Assembly: GCF_900497805.2 (NCBI RefSeq) | Contig: NW_020954569.1 | Location: 26,603,363 to 26,667,362, forward strand | Source: Vombatus ursinus | Taxonomy: Eukaryota > Chordata > Mammalia > Diprotodontia > Vombatidae | Length of the DNA stretch: 64,000 nt | Direction: 5' to 3' | In this document: one piece after another, positions 38,930 through 50,620 of the stretch | How positions within the stretch are numbered: position 1 is the stretch's first letter | Layout: the number at the start of each line of letters is the position of its first letter | The notes under the pieces: model-generated | Told to the model about the DNA's origin: nothing | The model's database searches: none | What the model saw: the letters and a program-made list of their open reading frames with translations, nothing else | Program-made: the position numbers and the translations under genes

Positions 38930-39140
38930 ATAATAACAGACAGTGCCTTAAGGTTTGCCAAGCGCTTTATGTATTTTAATTCATTTGATAAGCCTTGTGG
39001 GAAGAGATACAAATGATACTTTTATCCCCTTTTTGCAGATGAGGAAAGTGAGGCTTAAGTTAAGCAATTTGCCCATGGTCATACAGGCCAACTCAAGACT
39101 TTCCTGACTCCAGGTCTAGCATTCCCACTATACCTTGTGG
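38930..39140 (-). repeat. MIR-type SINE, reverse
   Basis: 'taaggtttgccaagcgcttt', 'ttgcagatgaggaaagtgag' and 'ttgcccatggtcatacaggc' in reverse MIR order. Confidence 0.75.
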
Positions 39141-39379
39141 TTTTATTCCCCTTTGTCAGTTTTGGACTAGAAAGGAGGAGGTAGTAATCACCATACTAAT
39201 GAGAAAGGAGAATGTCTGCTAATAGGATGGGTAGATGTTTCATTTTTGAAGGGGAAGGAGTTCACAAGTATATGATAGACTAAAGGATATTGGGAAGTGC
39301 ACATTTAAACTATACCTGGAGGTAGGGAGGGGGGGCCAATGGGGTGTGCACCTCATTAAATGACTTAATTCAAAGTGTT

Positions 39380-39520
39380 AATCATTAATTCAGCAATTTT
39401 TCCTGAGCACTTACTGTGTGAAAGGCACTGTGCCAGCAGGCATCTAAGAAGGGATTTGGAAAACCCAAAGTCCATGCCCTGAAGAAGTCTATAATCTTAT
39501 AGGGGAGATAAGACATGTAA
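39380..39520 (+). repeat. old mammal-wide repeat fragment
   Basis: 'gagcacttactgtgtgaaag', 'gcactgtgccagcaggcatc' and 'ataggggagataagacatg', same consensus as 28112-28215. Confidence 0.6.
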
Positions 39521-39807
39521 CCCAATAAATTCTAAAAAGTCTTTCACTTTTATATCCATTATTCTACCACTGCCAAGATCATAATGATCTTTTTCATATG
39601 TCTGGGACAATTTTCTCAATTTTATCATTTATAGATGATGAGAGAGAAAATGTTAATAATATTGCCCAACAGACCAAAAAAATTATATTCCAAATCGCCT
39701 CTAAATTGGCAAGGTAAATCAAAGAGAGTAAAGTTCAAAATAAATACATGCAGGTTAGCATATATAGTATGATACGGTACAATGCACATAAATGCATTTA
39801 AAGGAAA

Positions 39808-39862
39808 TACATATGTATGTATTACATATACATACATATATATACATATATATTTCATATAT
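39808..39862. repeat. TA/CATA-rich tandem repeat
   Basis: Repeated acatata units. Confidence 0.85.
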
Positions 39863-39944
39863 AAAACAGATCTGGAAGTCATAGTAGATGTAAAAAGCAC
39901 ATATGACACTGATGCATAAAAGGGAATATAGTATACAGTAACTT

Positions 39945-40130
39945 ATTTAGAAGTGGAATGGACCTTGGAAACAAATAACCTAGTCCAACCCCTTCAATTT
40001 ACAGATGAGGAAACTGAGTTAAGAGATAGTAAATTCCTACAGATAGTAAGCAGAAGAGCCAAGATTCAAACCTGAATCCTCTGACTCCAAATCCAGTGTG
40101 TTTTCTACTCCATCACACTCTCTCTACTTT
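39945..40130 (-). repeat. MIR-type SINE, reverse
   Basis: 'aacctagtccaaccccttca', 'ttacagatgaggaaactgag' and 'ctgactccaaatccagtgtg'. Confidence 0.75.
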
Positions 40131-40727
40131 ATTCATATTCCTTCTAGTGGGCAATGCCCCATCCTTAATTCCACGATGCAATTTTTGTTAGACTTTCAAA
40201 CATAAACCTAGAGCCTAGGTCATATTTGGAATAACACCATTGCAAATACCTAATGTGCAAGAAGGCATCCTGCCCAGTCAGGAGAGAGTTGAGGTTGCTG
40301 TGGAGAGCTGTAGAGAAATAGTAAGAGGGTAATGGAGATTGAAGTTCAGGAAATGGGACTCAAGAAAGACCCCAAGGGATTTGCATTTATTTAGGTCAGA
40401 GAAAATTCTGATAAAAGCCTCAGTAAAGACTTTATCAATCTCATCATGAATTGTTTTTGCAAAGTAGAGTGACCAGATTTTGCTCATCTCTACCGAGAAT
40501 AAAACAAGAAATGAACTTTAATTGCAGATCAAAGGAGTTAAGATAGATATAAAAAAAATTTCTTGTCAGTAAAGATTATTGCAAGGAAAGATTGCAAGAT
40601 TATTGTTAAGGAAAAATTATAGAAATTCCTTCCTTGATGGTTTTGAACACAACAGGATGAACTGTATTCACACCTGCATGGTAAAGGTAATAACTTATTT
40701 GATGATAAGGGCAAAGGATAGAGCCTG

Positions 40728-40920
40728 GACCTGAAATTTCACTGACGGAGGGAACTCCCAGAGGAGAAAAGTGGTACCACCAATGCAGGTCAGTTGCCTT
40801 GAATGCTGAGAGGTGAAGGGACTTCTCAGGGTCAAACAGCCAGTATGTGGCAGGGGCTGGACTGCAGCCTAGGCCTTCCAGATCTCTATCTGCTGTACCA
40901 CACTGTCACCTACCATTGTT
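40728..40920 (-). repeat. composite SINE, second family, reverse, near full length
   Basis: Read on the minus strand: a tRNA-like head 'cagtgtggtacagcagatag', the core 'ctggctgtttgaccctgaga', then 'gacctgcattggtggtacca' and 'tctgggagttccctcc'. It shows the order of both parts of this family. Confidence 0.7.
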
Positions 40921-41084
40921 TGCCTATGGATTGATCACAGGGCAGCCCTAGTTATCTGGAAAGGCCCCTGTGAGAGAAATGGTAGTGACAGATGTCCCTC
41001 TAGGGCTTCATTACCTATTCTTTCACAGGAGGCCTTTCTGTACCAAAAGAAAGACATGGATTGGAAGTCATTATAGAGTCAGAT

Positions 41085-41295
41085 ATTTAGGTAGAATGGA
41101 AAGAGCTCTAGAGTTACAGAACTTGAATTCAAAGCTCATCCCTGACCCTGTGTGATCTTAGGCAAGTCAGGTGACCCCCCTGGACCTCACCATACTCAAT
41201 TGCAAGAGATACATACATACATACATGAATACAGAAGCAGAAGAGATGCCCTCTGAGGTGTTTTCCAGCTGCAAATCTGTGATCCTATTATTGAG
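41085..41295 (+). repeat. MIR-type SINE with (CATA)n
   Basis: 'gtagaatggaaagagctcta', 'ctgtgtgatcttaggcaagt' and 'gctgcaaatctgtgatccta'. A short catacatacata run sits at about 41211-41225. Confidence 0.65.
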
Positions 41296-42129
41296 GGATT
41301 TTACCATCCCAGTAGTTTCATTCCTGGAAAAAAGCCATTAAGATTTCACAGAATGGAAAGAAAGTTAAAATTGCAGCTTCAGAAAGGGTAACAAACAGAA
41401 GGAGAGGGTAGCTTTGGAAGATATCTATTTTAGAGGAATATGCCAATCTTTCTGTTTCTATGAAATTTCAGTCAATTTTCAAGTTCTTCAAATACTATTC
41501 TAATAAACTAAAGTCATAAGGAACCTACAGCCAAATGCTAGAAACAAGAACACTCTTCCTCTGAAGTATGACCTTTCTAACCATCACCTCTCCACACTCT
41601 TCCCCGAAAATAAATCAACACGACTGCTTTTGAATGGGCAGCAGGATTGCTTGCGTGCGAAGGTATTTATAGTGCAATTATTCCAAATATAACCTTTGGC
41701 TCTGGGCCATCTCTTCTTGTGTGAAAGTCCAAAAGCTGTTGGAGAATACCACCAATAGTTAAAAGTAGATCCTTTTGAAATGCTCTTCGTGGTACCAATG
41801 CTACTTCATTACAAACTGCTTTCCTTTGATTCATCTTTCTCCCTCTCCTAAGCTGTCTTTTTACTACTAACCCAGCTCCATTGTTTTGTCCAGGGATCCA
41901 AGACAGTGGCCACCATACCTGGCTTGTAGGGGCACTGGTTTCTTTGGTTATACTGGCCTAAAGCTGGACAAACAGTTTCATTTTTATTTTCAGTCAAGCC
42001 AGGGTTGGAATTTTTTAAGTGGAACTTTACTAGGAAACAAGAAGAAACAAAAACAAAAAAATTGGAGAGCATCGAAGTAAATGAGTTTAGAGCACATGGG
42101 ATCCTTAAACTAGGTTAATTAGAGTCTAG

Positions 42130-42500
42130 CCCCAAGTTGACTTGGCTAGCACAGCTTGTGAGACACTTAGCCCCCATTACTGTTCTTCCTGCTGCCTGAG
42201 GAACCTTTGTTGAGAAAGGTGCTGCCCAATCTGTTTTGTTAATTCCTCCCCCTGAGCTTCAGATTATCCTGTACTGACCTTAGAGCCACAATGCTTCTGG
42301 AAACATCAATAGCTCCTTCCCCTAGATTAAGTCCTGTACCATTCTTGACCTGCTTTTTTTCCCTCTGTCTGGACCAATTTCCCTGCAGCATATTCACTGG
42401 TTGTTAAGGTTGAGCATACATTTGAATAAAGCTTTGCTCCTTCACCTGTTATTTTGGAATAATAGATGCTGTCATTTCTGTACTTTGTCCACATAGGACC
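42130..42500 (+). mobile_element. possible solo LTR fossil
   Basis: A unique-looking block ending in a polyadenylation-like region (gaataaagctttgctccttc) as found in mammalian retroviral LTRs. There is no internal region next to it. Only the overall composition and the single poly(A)-signal region support this, so the family, exact ends and age (old) are uncertain. Confidence 0.35.
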
Positions 42501-42567
42501 AAAAAGAAATTAATATTTTTCCCATTTCAAAGCCCCTGTCACCTTTAGGACCTCCCACTAAGTTCCT

Positions 42568-42655
42568 GTTCCCATTCACACACACACATACATACACACA
42601 CACACACACACACTCTCACACTCTCTCTCTCTCTCTCTCACTCTCTCACTCTCAC
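42568..42655. repeat. (CA)n(CT)n microsatellite
   Basis: CA repeats with scattered ATA units followed by a CT/CA run. Confidence 0.95.
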
Positions 42656-43064
42656 CCCCATTAAGAAGTGGCTTTTCCTGAATCCTAACATTACATGTTT
42701 ATAATTAAAAATTCTTTATAAATGTAATAATAATTCCTTATAGTTTTCACCAGTAAGAAGATAAGGACCTTTTTCTCATACACTAACTGAAATGACATGA
42801 TTTTACATTTTTTAAATAAAAATAATGGCAATCAATTTAACATGAGGATTTTTTTTCATAATTCAGTTGTGTTTGTGTTAGATCATATAATATTGCAAGT
42901 CAGTGATGGCAAATTTACAGTGGGTCATTAAACTCACCTGCTGTCAGAATAATTCTTATCTCTCATGTGCATACAGCATGAACCATCTTAAGCCCAACAC
43001 CTGGACTGTTTCCTACTTGGTTTTCATCATAGATTCTCCTTCATATCCTGTTTCGTCAGATCAT

Positions 43065-43250
43065 GGGCTTAAAGCCAGAGGAGACTTTAGAAGTCATCTA
43101 TTCTGGCTGAGTTACTCCCCAATTTACAAATGAGACTGAGGGTTGAAGTGTTTTGACCAATGTCACACAGCTAGTAAGTGGCAAAGCTACATATTGAATA
43201 TCCATTGAGCAAACTAAGGACTTTATATTCATAACTTCATCCTGTTGCTC
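43065..43250 (-). repeat. MIR-type SINE, reverse
   Basis: 'agaagtcatctattctggct' and 'aatgtcacacagctagtaag'. Confidence 0.65.
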
Positions 43251-44044
43251 CAAGCTATGGCTCATTATGCCAGCGAGCTACCAAATCTAGGCCAAGGCTC
43301 AGTGGAAACCCCTATGTAACAAACAGAGGCTTGTCAGGGCTAGCCCTCACTTTAGAAGTCAAAAGTTCAGGTCATAACTGTGACCCAGCCTCACTTCTGT
43401 GTTGCTGACTTCAGCTGTAAGCCTTAGCCTGTATTCAGCTTTCTCTGGAGCCAAATACTAGTGTCCATTGTACCATGGTGACCATTTGTCTCTGAACAAG
43501 GACATGTTTGAGGGTTTGGTTTTTTGCCCTTATGAGGTAAAGACTACTGCCTCATTGTTCCATATTAGCCAGTGTAAGAAAATGATTCTCTTGTGCATGG
43601 AGGGAAAAGGGACAAAAGGAAAAGAATAGAGTCCATATTTTCAATATTAGTGTCGCAAAATGTTTCCAAGGGTTTGGGTTGGGGAAACTTCAGTAACACC
43701 AGCATTTATTTGGACTCTAAATCACTAGATACTTCAGTTTAAACAAAAAAAAATTAGAAGTGGGGTCTCCAAAATGTAGCGTGTCTAAACTTTGGTGATC
43801 ATATCCCTGGAGAGGATGGTCCTACAGGAACTCCCAAATTCCTTAGCAAACCCACTGAGCCAGTAGTCACCTGCAAAATCTGCCTGTCTGATAGCAGAAC
43901 AAGCATTCCTAACCAGGTTTGGATTGGACAGGCTTTAACACTCAAGAAATATAGTAACTAGCTGAACAGCAGCTGTAGCCTCTAACCCTCTATAGAGGAT
44001 TCTGACTGTGTAAGGGACACTCCTGGAGAGGCCTGTTAGGGATA

Positions 44045-44200
44045 CATGTGAAGCTGGCTAGGTTTCCAATACCTTGCATCAGCTGGCCTCACAATGGCAT
44101 CCAAGGATGCCTGCAACCTGGTCTTAGGGCTCCCCCTGCTGTTCAAAAAGTTTTCTTCTTTGACCGTTTTCATACAGGTTACATGGATTCCTTCATTCTG
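44045..44200 (+). repeat. unclassified dispersed repeat, copy 1
   Basis: Shares words with 46570-46790 in the same order: atcagctggcctcacaatg, ggctccccctgctgttc, gttttcttctttg and acaggttacatggattc. Family not recognised; an old LTR is one possibility. Confidence 0.55.
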
Positions 44201-44300
44201 CAAGCATTTATTAAGGGCTCATATACCCAGTTAGGAACTGGGTATACAAAGACAAAACCAAAAACCTCTACCCTCCCTCAGGAAGCTTCCCTGCTCTTGG
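44200..44300 (+). repeat. old mammal-wide repeat fragment
   Basis: 'gcaagcatttattaagggct' then 'gggtatacaaagacaaaacc' and 'cctccctcaggaagcttccc'. Confidence 0.6.
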
Positions 44301-44339
44301 ACTGAACGATAAAAACACATACACGTAAATACAAAATAT

Positions 44340-44525
44340 ACAGTGTTACTGGCTTGGTAGTCAGAGGATTTGAGTTTCAATACCCATCTGTCAATTGTTG
44401 CCTCTGTGACCTTGGGCAAGGCACTTAACGTCCATTGGCTTTAAATAAGCTGTAAGATAAGGGGGTTGAACTGGGTGACCTTCAGTGCGTCTTTTAGCTC
44501 CAAATCTGTGATACTGTGATGCTAA
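44340..44525 (+). repeat. MIR-type SINE
   Basis: 'tctgtgaccttgggcaaggc', 'acttaacgtccattggcttt' and 'gctccaaatctgtgatactg'. Confidence 0.7.
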
Positions 44526-44529
44526 ATAC

Positions 44530-44720
44530 AAAGAAATTTCTGGGGACTCAGTGGGAAGGACACTAGTAACTAAGAGAACTCAGGATAGACTTCAAGTAGG
44601 AGGTGGCAAGTGAATCTTAGAAGAAACTAGGAATTACACAGGGCAAAAGTGAGGAGTCCGAGTTGGGATGTGGAGATATTCACTAGTGAGCCGTCACGTG
44701 AAGGCATTAGGACAGGAGTG
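44530..44720 (+). repeat. purine-rich old repeat
   Basis: 'gactcagtgggaaggacact' through 'ggcaaaagtgaggagtccga', a piece of the family of 11040-11900. Confidence 0.45.
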
Positions 44721-45839
44721 GCAGATGACGGGACTGTTCCATGGGAACAGCTTCAGGAAGGAACTTCCCTTTTCTGCTCACCTGTGCATCTGACTTGTTG
44801 ACCCTACAGCAGAAGCCTCTACTCTTACCATTACTTGTTGTTGCTGTTGGTCCTAAGGTAGGGGGAAAGAGAAGGAAGGTCAGGGTTGGGACTTTTGGCC
44901 TCTCAGTTTCCTAGCTGGAACTTCAAATCTATTTTTCCCACAGAAACAATGGAAAATTATAGGCTAGATGATACTATACTTTAGCTGAAATTGGCTTCTT
45001 GGGTTGATTTGTCGATCTAAATACAATAGCGCCATTTATAACACTCTTTATGGTGTCAAACATGCTACTTCTAAATGATCTCTTGGAGCACATCCTGTTC
45101 ATAAAGTTGGAGACTTCCTATACTGTTAAACTATGGGGTTTTACAATAATAATCCTCCAAAGATAAAATGTCACCTCTACCCATAGATGATTCAAGCAAA
45201 GAAAGTACTTTGGGTGAGGAAGCAGGGGAGGCTAAATAATAGAAAATAATTATAAGGATTACAAAGAATTTCTCCTTCTCAGGGAATTAAAGGGCTCAGA
45301 ACAAATTTTGAATCTGCAGAAGTATAGATAGGATTTTTCCTCCTGGTTTTGTACTCTAGCTTAATTCTGCAAAGCACAATCTTCAAAAAATGTTATGCTT
45401 TTCAAGTGACAGTCCCTTTAACCAGTGGTTAAAGGACCAAGGTCCCTTTCAGCCAGTTCCTTAATAGTTCTGGATCAGCCAGGGTTCTTAAATCCCTACC
45501 TACAGAGCTCATAGTGGGTTTTTGCTGCATTAAGTCCATCTTCTCAAAGGGGAAACAAATGTGGTAGACTAATTCTCTTTCCTTTCAGGAAGTCTCCAAC
45601 CCTCCAGATGCCCCTCCCCAAATGGTAATTCTCTTCTCTGAGTATTTTAGTTGCTGTTTTCATATCTACCCTCAATCACAAATACATTGGCTCTCACCCA
45701 GACCCAACACTCACTGCTTTCATTCCATGGGTTATGGGTTGTTGTTTGCAGCACCAGAAAGCAAGACTTGCAGGAGGGCAGGGACCATAGGCTATTATTT
45801 ATCTTTATTTATACAGAATCATTTTTCCACATGGTACAA

Positions 45840-46078
45840 TGACTAGGCTTGAAGCCAAGAAGACTGAGTTCAGATCTTGCCTTAGATATTTGCTAGCTGT
45901 GTGATCTTGGGCAAGTCACTTAACCTCTGCCTCAGTTTCTTCATCTGTAAAATGGGGATAATAATGGCACCTACCTCCCAGAGTTGTTGTGAGGATCAAA
46001 TGAGATAGTTGTAAAGTACTTAGAACTGTGTCTGGCACATAGTAAGTGTTATGTAAATATTAGCTACTATTATTTTTA
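45840..46078 (+). repeat. MIR-type SINE, essentially full length
   Basis: Head 'atgactaggcttgaagccaa', core 'tagctgtgtgatcttgggca', then 'tcatctgtaaaatggggata', 'gttgttgtgaggatcaaatg' and end 'tggcacatagtaagtgttat'. The best MIR copy in the window. Confidence 0.9.
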
Positions 46079-46173
46079 TTATACTTCTACCAAGACAGAA
46101 ATACGTACTACTTCCATCTTCTCCCTTCACCAAGTTTTCTGAGCACCAGTGGTTGACCCTGGTAAATGAATGA

Positions 46174-46235
46174 AACACACACACACACACATGTATGTGC
46201 ATATACATATATGCATATATACATGCATATATGTA
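46174..46235. repeat. (CA)n/(TATG)n microsatellite
   Basis: Alternating CA then CATATA/TGCATA units. Confidence 0.9.
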
Positions 46236-46569
46236 TGTTATGTAAGATATTTATATCCTATATACATATTATATAATGTGTTTGGTTGGAGATACAAGCA
46301 AGAATGTACAGAAATTCAATATGGCATTTCCCTATTGCCAGGTAATGTCATACTAGAAATGAAAAAAGGCACATTATATTCTTTAGGTCCTTCAGACACT
46401 TCTCTGCAAACCAAAGGAAAATGGGATTTAAGCAGCTAAAAGTATCTCCTTTTAATGTGGACTATTGAAATTCTATCATGTGCTTCCCTCAGTCCCAAAT
46501 TTCATGTATTTTATATAGGTGATGTTGGAGTGTGATTAAGTGTATAGAGTTAATCTGCTAGAAATACTT

Positions 46570-46790
46570 ATAGTTCCTTGCATCAACTATATTTCCAATC
46601 CATGGAATCAGCTGGCCTCAAAATGTAGAAATGTCAGCTCTCAATCTCGCAATCACAACTGCAGCCCAAGTGCAGGGTGCCCCTGTTGTTGGAAACATTT
46701 TCTTTTTTGCCCTAGTGTTGCTTTTTGTAAAGCTTCATGGAAACAGACAGGTTGCCCGGATTCATTTATCTGTAGCTGGTTTCATGCAAC
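46570..46790 (+). repeat. unclassified dispersed repeat, copy 2
   Basis: Partner of 44045-44200. It is followed by an A-rich stretch with aataaa motifs at 46965-46980. Confidence 0.5.
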
Positions 46791-47902
46791 ACCGAAAGCT
46801 CTGAGTTACTGTCATGAACATGTATTATCCCTGCTCTGAGCTATGATGAGATGTTCATGGAACTGCTTTAACTCACCTGTTGGATGAACATTAACTCACA
46901 TGATTATACAGGAGGGACTTTCTTCCACTAAACCTGTTTTATACCTTACCTGTATAAATAAAAGTGCCAAATAAAAACCTAATTTAGGGCCGTCTTGTAG
47001 GATTGCTTTATAAGACCAGTACAGCCTTCTCCCTAGCTTTTTATGACACTGAGATCTCCTACCTGTCTGACAAGTGTTTCTCAGTCTCCTTTCCTAAATC
47101 TTCATGCAGCTCATGCCCACTAACCATAGCTTTCCCCCTGTGCCCTCTTCTCTTCTCCCTATGCACTGTCTCATTTGGTGAACTGATCAGCTCCCATGGG
47201 TTCCATATCTGTGTAGATGATTCACAGATCTATTTGTCCAGCACCAACCTCTGTCCTGAGCTACTGTCACATCTCAAACTGGATGTCCCATAGATATCTT
47301 AAACGCAACGTGGCCAAAACAAAACTGGCTGTCTTTCCCCAAAACCTTCCTCCCTTCCAAACTGTCCTCTTGGAGAACGAAGGACAAACCACACACAACC
47401 TGTTAGTGCTGAGGACAACAGCATCCTCCCACTTACCCAGGCTCACAACCTAGGGGCATCCCCAGCTCACTCACATTCACCCACATATCCATCTGTTATC
47501 ATCTTGTCATGTCTGTCCCAACCTCTCTCCTATACATCCCATTCTCTTCATTCACATAGCCACCACTGTAGTATAAGCCCTTGCCACCTCTTGCTTGGAC
47601 CAGTGCAGTAGATGTCTAATTGGACTCCCGTCTCAAGTCTCTCCACACTCCAGTCCATCCTCCACTCAATTGCAATGATCTTGGTAAAGCATGGATCTGA
47701 TCATGTCACCCCTGCTCATAAACTCTAGTGTCTCTGGGATCAAAAATAAAATCTTATTTGGCTTTTAAAGCTCTTCACCATCTGGTCCCTTCCTACACTT
47801 CTAATCTTTTTGCACTTTCCTGCCTCCACGTACTCTACCATCCAGTAGCACACACCTTCTTGCTGTTCCCCACAGATGATGCTCCCCTGTGTCTGGAATA
47901 CC

Positions 47903-48113
47903 TAACGTTTATATAGAGCTCTATGGTTTGCAAAGTTCCTTATCTTGTTGTCTCATTTGATTTTCACAGTGACATTGTGAGATAGATGCTCTTATGTTCC
48001 TCATTTTATAGAGGAAAAAACTGAGGCACAAAGAGGCAAGTATGTATCTGGGGCAGGATTCGAACTCAGGTCTGCCTAGCTCCAAGTACAGCACTGTGCC
48101 AGCTAGCTGCCTA
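47903..48113 (-). repeat. MIR/THER-type SINE nested in L2
   Basis: 'gtttatatagagctctatgg', 'gtctcatttgattttcacag' and 'ggattcgaactcaggtctgc', full reverse CORE-SINE. L2 sequence continues on both sides. Confidence 0.8.
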
Positions 48114-48186
48114 AAGTGTTCTCCTTCCTTACCACCACCTCTTGGCTTTCTTCAAGATTCAACTCAAATCTCCAGTTCTTTGCCAC

Positions 48187-48832
48187 CACAAAGAGAGCTA
48201 CTATAAACATTTTAGAATATGTAGGTTCTTTTCCTTTTTCCCTAGTCATCTTTGGAAATAAACCTAGTAGTGGTATTGCTGGGTCAAAAGGTCTGGGGCC
48301 CATACAGAGAGTTCACTAACTCTTTGGGCATAATTCCAGATTGCTCTCCAAAATGGTTGGATCAGTTCACAATGCCACCAACAATGAATTAGTGTCCCAG
48401 TTTTTCCACATCCCCTCCAACATTTGTCACTTCCCCTTCAATCATTTTAGCCAATCAAGTAGGTGTAATATGATGTCTCGAAGTTGTTTTAATTTGCATT
48501 TCTCTAATCAATAATGATTTAGAGCATTTTTTCATATATAAATTGTTTTGATTTCTTCCTTGGAAAACTGTTCATGTCTTTTGACCATTTATCAATTGGG
48601 GAATGACTCATATTCTTATAGATTTGACAAAGTTCTTTATATATTTGAGATATGAGACCTTTATCTGAAAAACTGTCTAAATTTTTTTTTCCAGATTTTC
48701 TGCTTTCCTTCTGATCTTGGCTACATTTGCTTTATTTGTACAAGAACTTTTTAATTTAATGTAATTGAAATTATCCACTTTACACCTAACTTTGCTCTCT
48801 ATCTCTTGTATATTCACAAATTGTTCTACTCT
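48187..48832 (-). mobile_element. L1 fragment (3' part of ORF2) nested in L2
   Basis: The reverse complement carries the L1 ORF2 C-terminal region, for example 'ttagagaaatgcaaattaaa' and 'gatgtggaaaaactgggaca' with 'ccaaccattttggagagcaa'. It matches the + strand L1 at 56040-57712 in order. 5'-truncated, no open frame. Confidence 0.85.
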
Positions 48833-49214
48833 CTGTAAGCCTGGCACCTTCTGCAGAAAACCTTTCCAAGTCACCCCATCCCCCAGCCTCCCACTGCTAG
48901 TGTCTCCCCCCTTCAGATTCCCTTCCATTTATATGTGTCTTATACGAATGTATAGATATGGTTGGTTATTGCATTTTGTGTCCTCCATTAGAATGGGAGT
49001 TCCTTGACAGTAGGGACTGAGTTTTTGCCTTTCTTTGTATCTCCAGTGCTTAACACAGTGCATTAAGCACCTAATGAGTGCTTAATTAAATGCTTATCGA
49101 GACTAATAGTATATATTTCTACCCACAATAGGCTTCGTGAGGAACACACTTCATTTACTGGTCTTGATTATTCACATTGGAAAAAATCATGATGAAGTAG
49201 CCAAAAGTATAATC

Positions 49215-49255
49215 ATTTCTCTCTCTCTCTCCCTCCCTCCCTCTCTTTCTCTCTT

Positions 49256-49300
<45 letters not shown>

Positions 49301-49330
49301 GTATGTATATATATGTGTATATGTATGATG
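49215..49330. repeat. (TC)n(TA)n microsatellite
   Basis: Over 70 bases of TC/TCCC repeats followed by TA/TG repeats. Confidence 0.95.
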
Positions 49331-49357
49331 TGTTGAAATTCCTTTTTTAAATTATAG

Positions 49358-49585
49358 CTAAGCATGTGTCTGAATTATTTTCTCAGTTGTGGCAATGACA
49401 AAGTCATTTATATGTTCCCACCCCTTCATCCAAAGACATACATTTTGCACGATGTCTGGCAGGAGTTGGAGTGCCATAGGATTCAAGGTGTAGCTCACTT
49501 TAAGCTGCTGAAACATCTGGCGATCCTGGTAAAACTGCATCCTCTCATCCAGTCCTGGCAATAACACATTGGCAAGATGCCTCAT
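49358..49585 (-). pseudogene. possible relic of a coding sequence, family unknown
   Basis: Read on the minus strand, a 75-codon frame begins MRHLANVLLPGLDERMQFYQ and ends FVIATTEKIIQTHA before a stop; the frame can be read a little further upstream (RELRFQSCTTETP). Its residue composition is unusually protein-like for intronic DNA, with regular charged and hydrophobic alternation. I do not recognise the parent. A decayed retrocopy of a host gene is one reading, chance another; no poly(A) tail or target duplication is evident. Confidence 0.3.
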
Positions 49586-50044
49586 AGGAGTCTCGGTGGT
49601 ACAAGATTGAAAACGTAGCTCCCTTGAGAACTTCAGGATGCCAAAGAGTAGTGTTAGGTGGACAAATCTTGCTTCTTATTTGCAGATCTTTCTAACCGTC
49701 CACGTGTTTTTTGTTTTCAACTTTTCTGAAATACGTATAAAGGTATTTGACCTTTCAGGATGTGGAATCTAGGCCTGGATGTAGTGTGTTTTAGTGGCTT
49801 ACTAGCCACTAAATTTGACACCAATGTTCCATAATCCTTTTTACTTTAATGTTCTATAAAATCCAGTTATTGCATTGTTCATTATCTCTTATGTCCTAAT
49901 ATAACCAATATGCAGTAGGGGTAGGGGGAAGGAAGCTGGAGGGGAAAAGAGCCTAGACCTATAAATCTTTAATGTAAGATGAAGAAACCCCCCATCCCCC
50001 CAGTGATGCAGATGTGCACCTGTTCTGAAACCTAATCCTAGGGA

Positions 50045-50175
50045 ATTACATGGGGCACTGAGAGGTTTAGTGATGTGCCCAGGGTCATCCAGCCAACCAG
50101 TATGCGTCAGAGGAGGGGTTGACTCCAGGTCCTCCTGACAGTTAGGCTGGCTCTCTTTTCACTATGCCAGGATGC
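50045..50175 (-). repeat. MIR-type SINE, reverse
   Basis: 'ttagtgatgtgcccagggtc', 'gactccaggtcctcctgaca' and 'ggctggctctcttttcacta'. Confidence 0.7.
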
Positions 50176-50239
50176 TTATATTTATATGGTACTTTTAAGG
50201 TTTACAAAGAAACAGTATGAATCTATCCCCTGGAAAGTG

Positions 50240-50395
50240 GGTTCACATTGTGGGACCCTTGACAAGTACTTCATCTCTGTCTCTGGACAACTTTCTAAGA
50301 CCAGAAGTTGCAGAGAACGAGCTGACCTACATTGATAGAGGCAGTCTTCTTACCTGGCATTTTGTTTCATCAAGAAAATCATAGCTCCTGCTACA
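50240..50395 (+). repeat. composite SINE, second family
   Basis: 'tctaagaccagaagttgcag', 'gctgacctacattgatagag' and 'caagaaaatcatagctcctg'. Confidence 0.7.
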
Positions 50396-50439
50396 ACCCC
50401 TTTAATTGAACACTTCCAAACTCTTTTCTTATTTAATAA

Positions 50440-50620
50440 CTCTGTGAAGTAGATAGTATAAATAGTATTATTACCTTTTATACAGGGAGAAACTGAGGCT
50501 TTTTAAGGTAAAGTGAAGGGTTTTGCTCATGGTCACCCAGCTAGTAAGCATCAGTGTCAAGATCTGAAAAGTCTCTGAACGTAAATCCAGCATTCTTTGC
50601 ACTATACCATCCTTTATAGT
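50440..50620 (-). repeat. MIR-type SINE, reverse
   Basis: 'actctgtgaagtagatagta', 'tacagggagaaactgaggct' and 'atggtcacccagctagtaag'. Confidence 0.75.

Larger units (their letters stand above)
46990..49105 (+). mobile_element. L2-type LINE, interrupted by a MIR and an L1
   Basis: The + strand keeps recognisable pieces of an L2/CR1-type ORF2: HICVDDSQIYLSS around 47200, a relic of the YADD box of reverse transcriptase, then SNWMSHRYLKRNVAKTKLAVFP, and later the conserved 'gatcatgtcacccctgctca' block. The L2 3' end (ccattagaatgggagttcct, tgtatctccagtgcttaaca) is at 48985-49105. Two later insertions split it: a MIR at 47903-48113 and an antisense L1 at 48187-48832. No intact frame remains. Confidence 0.85.

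Noticed and set aside
42130-42500. A complete endogenous retrovirus at this site
   Set aside because: No internal region, primer-binding site or second LTR is seen; at most an isolated LTR fossil.
47200-47460. Novel protein gene with DDSQIYLSS motif
   Set aside because: The motif and following residues fit the reverse-transcriptase region of an L2-type LINE relic.
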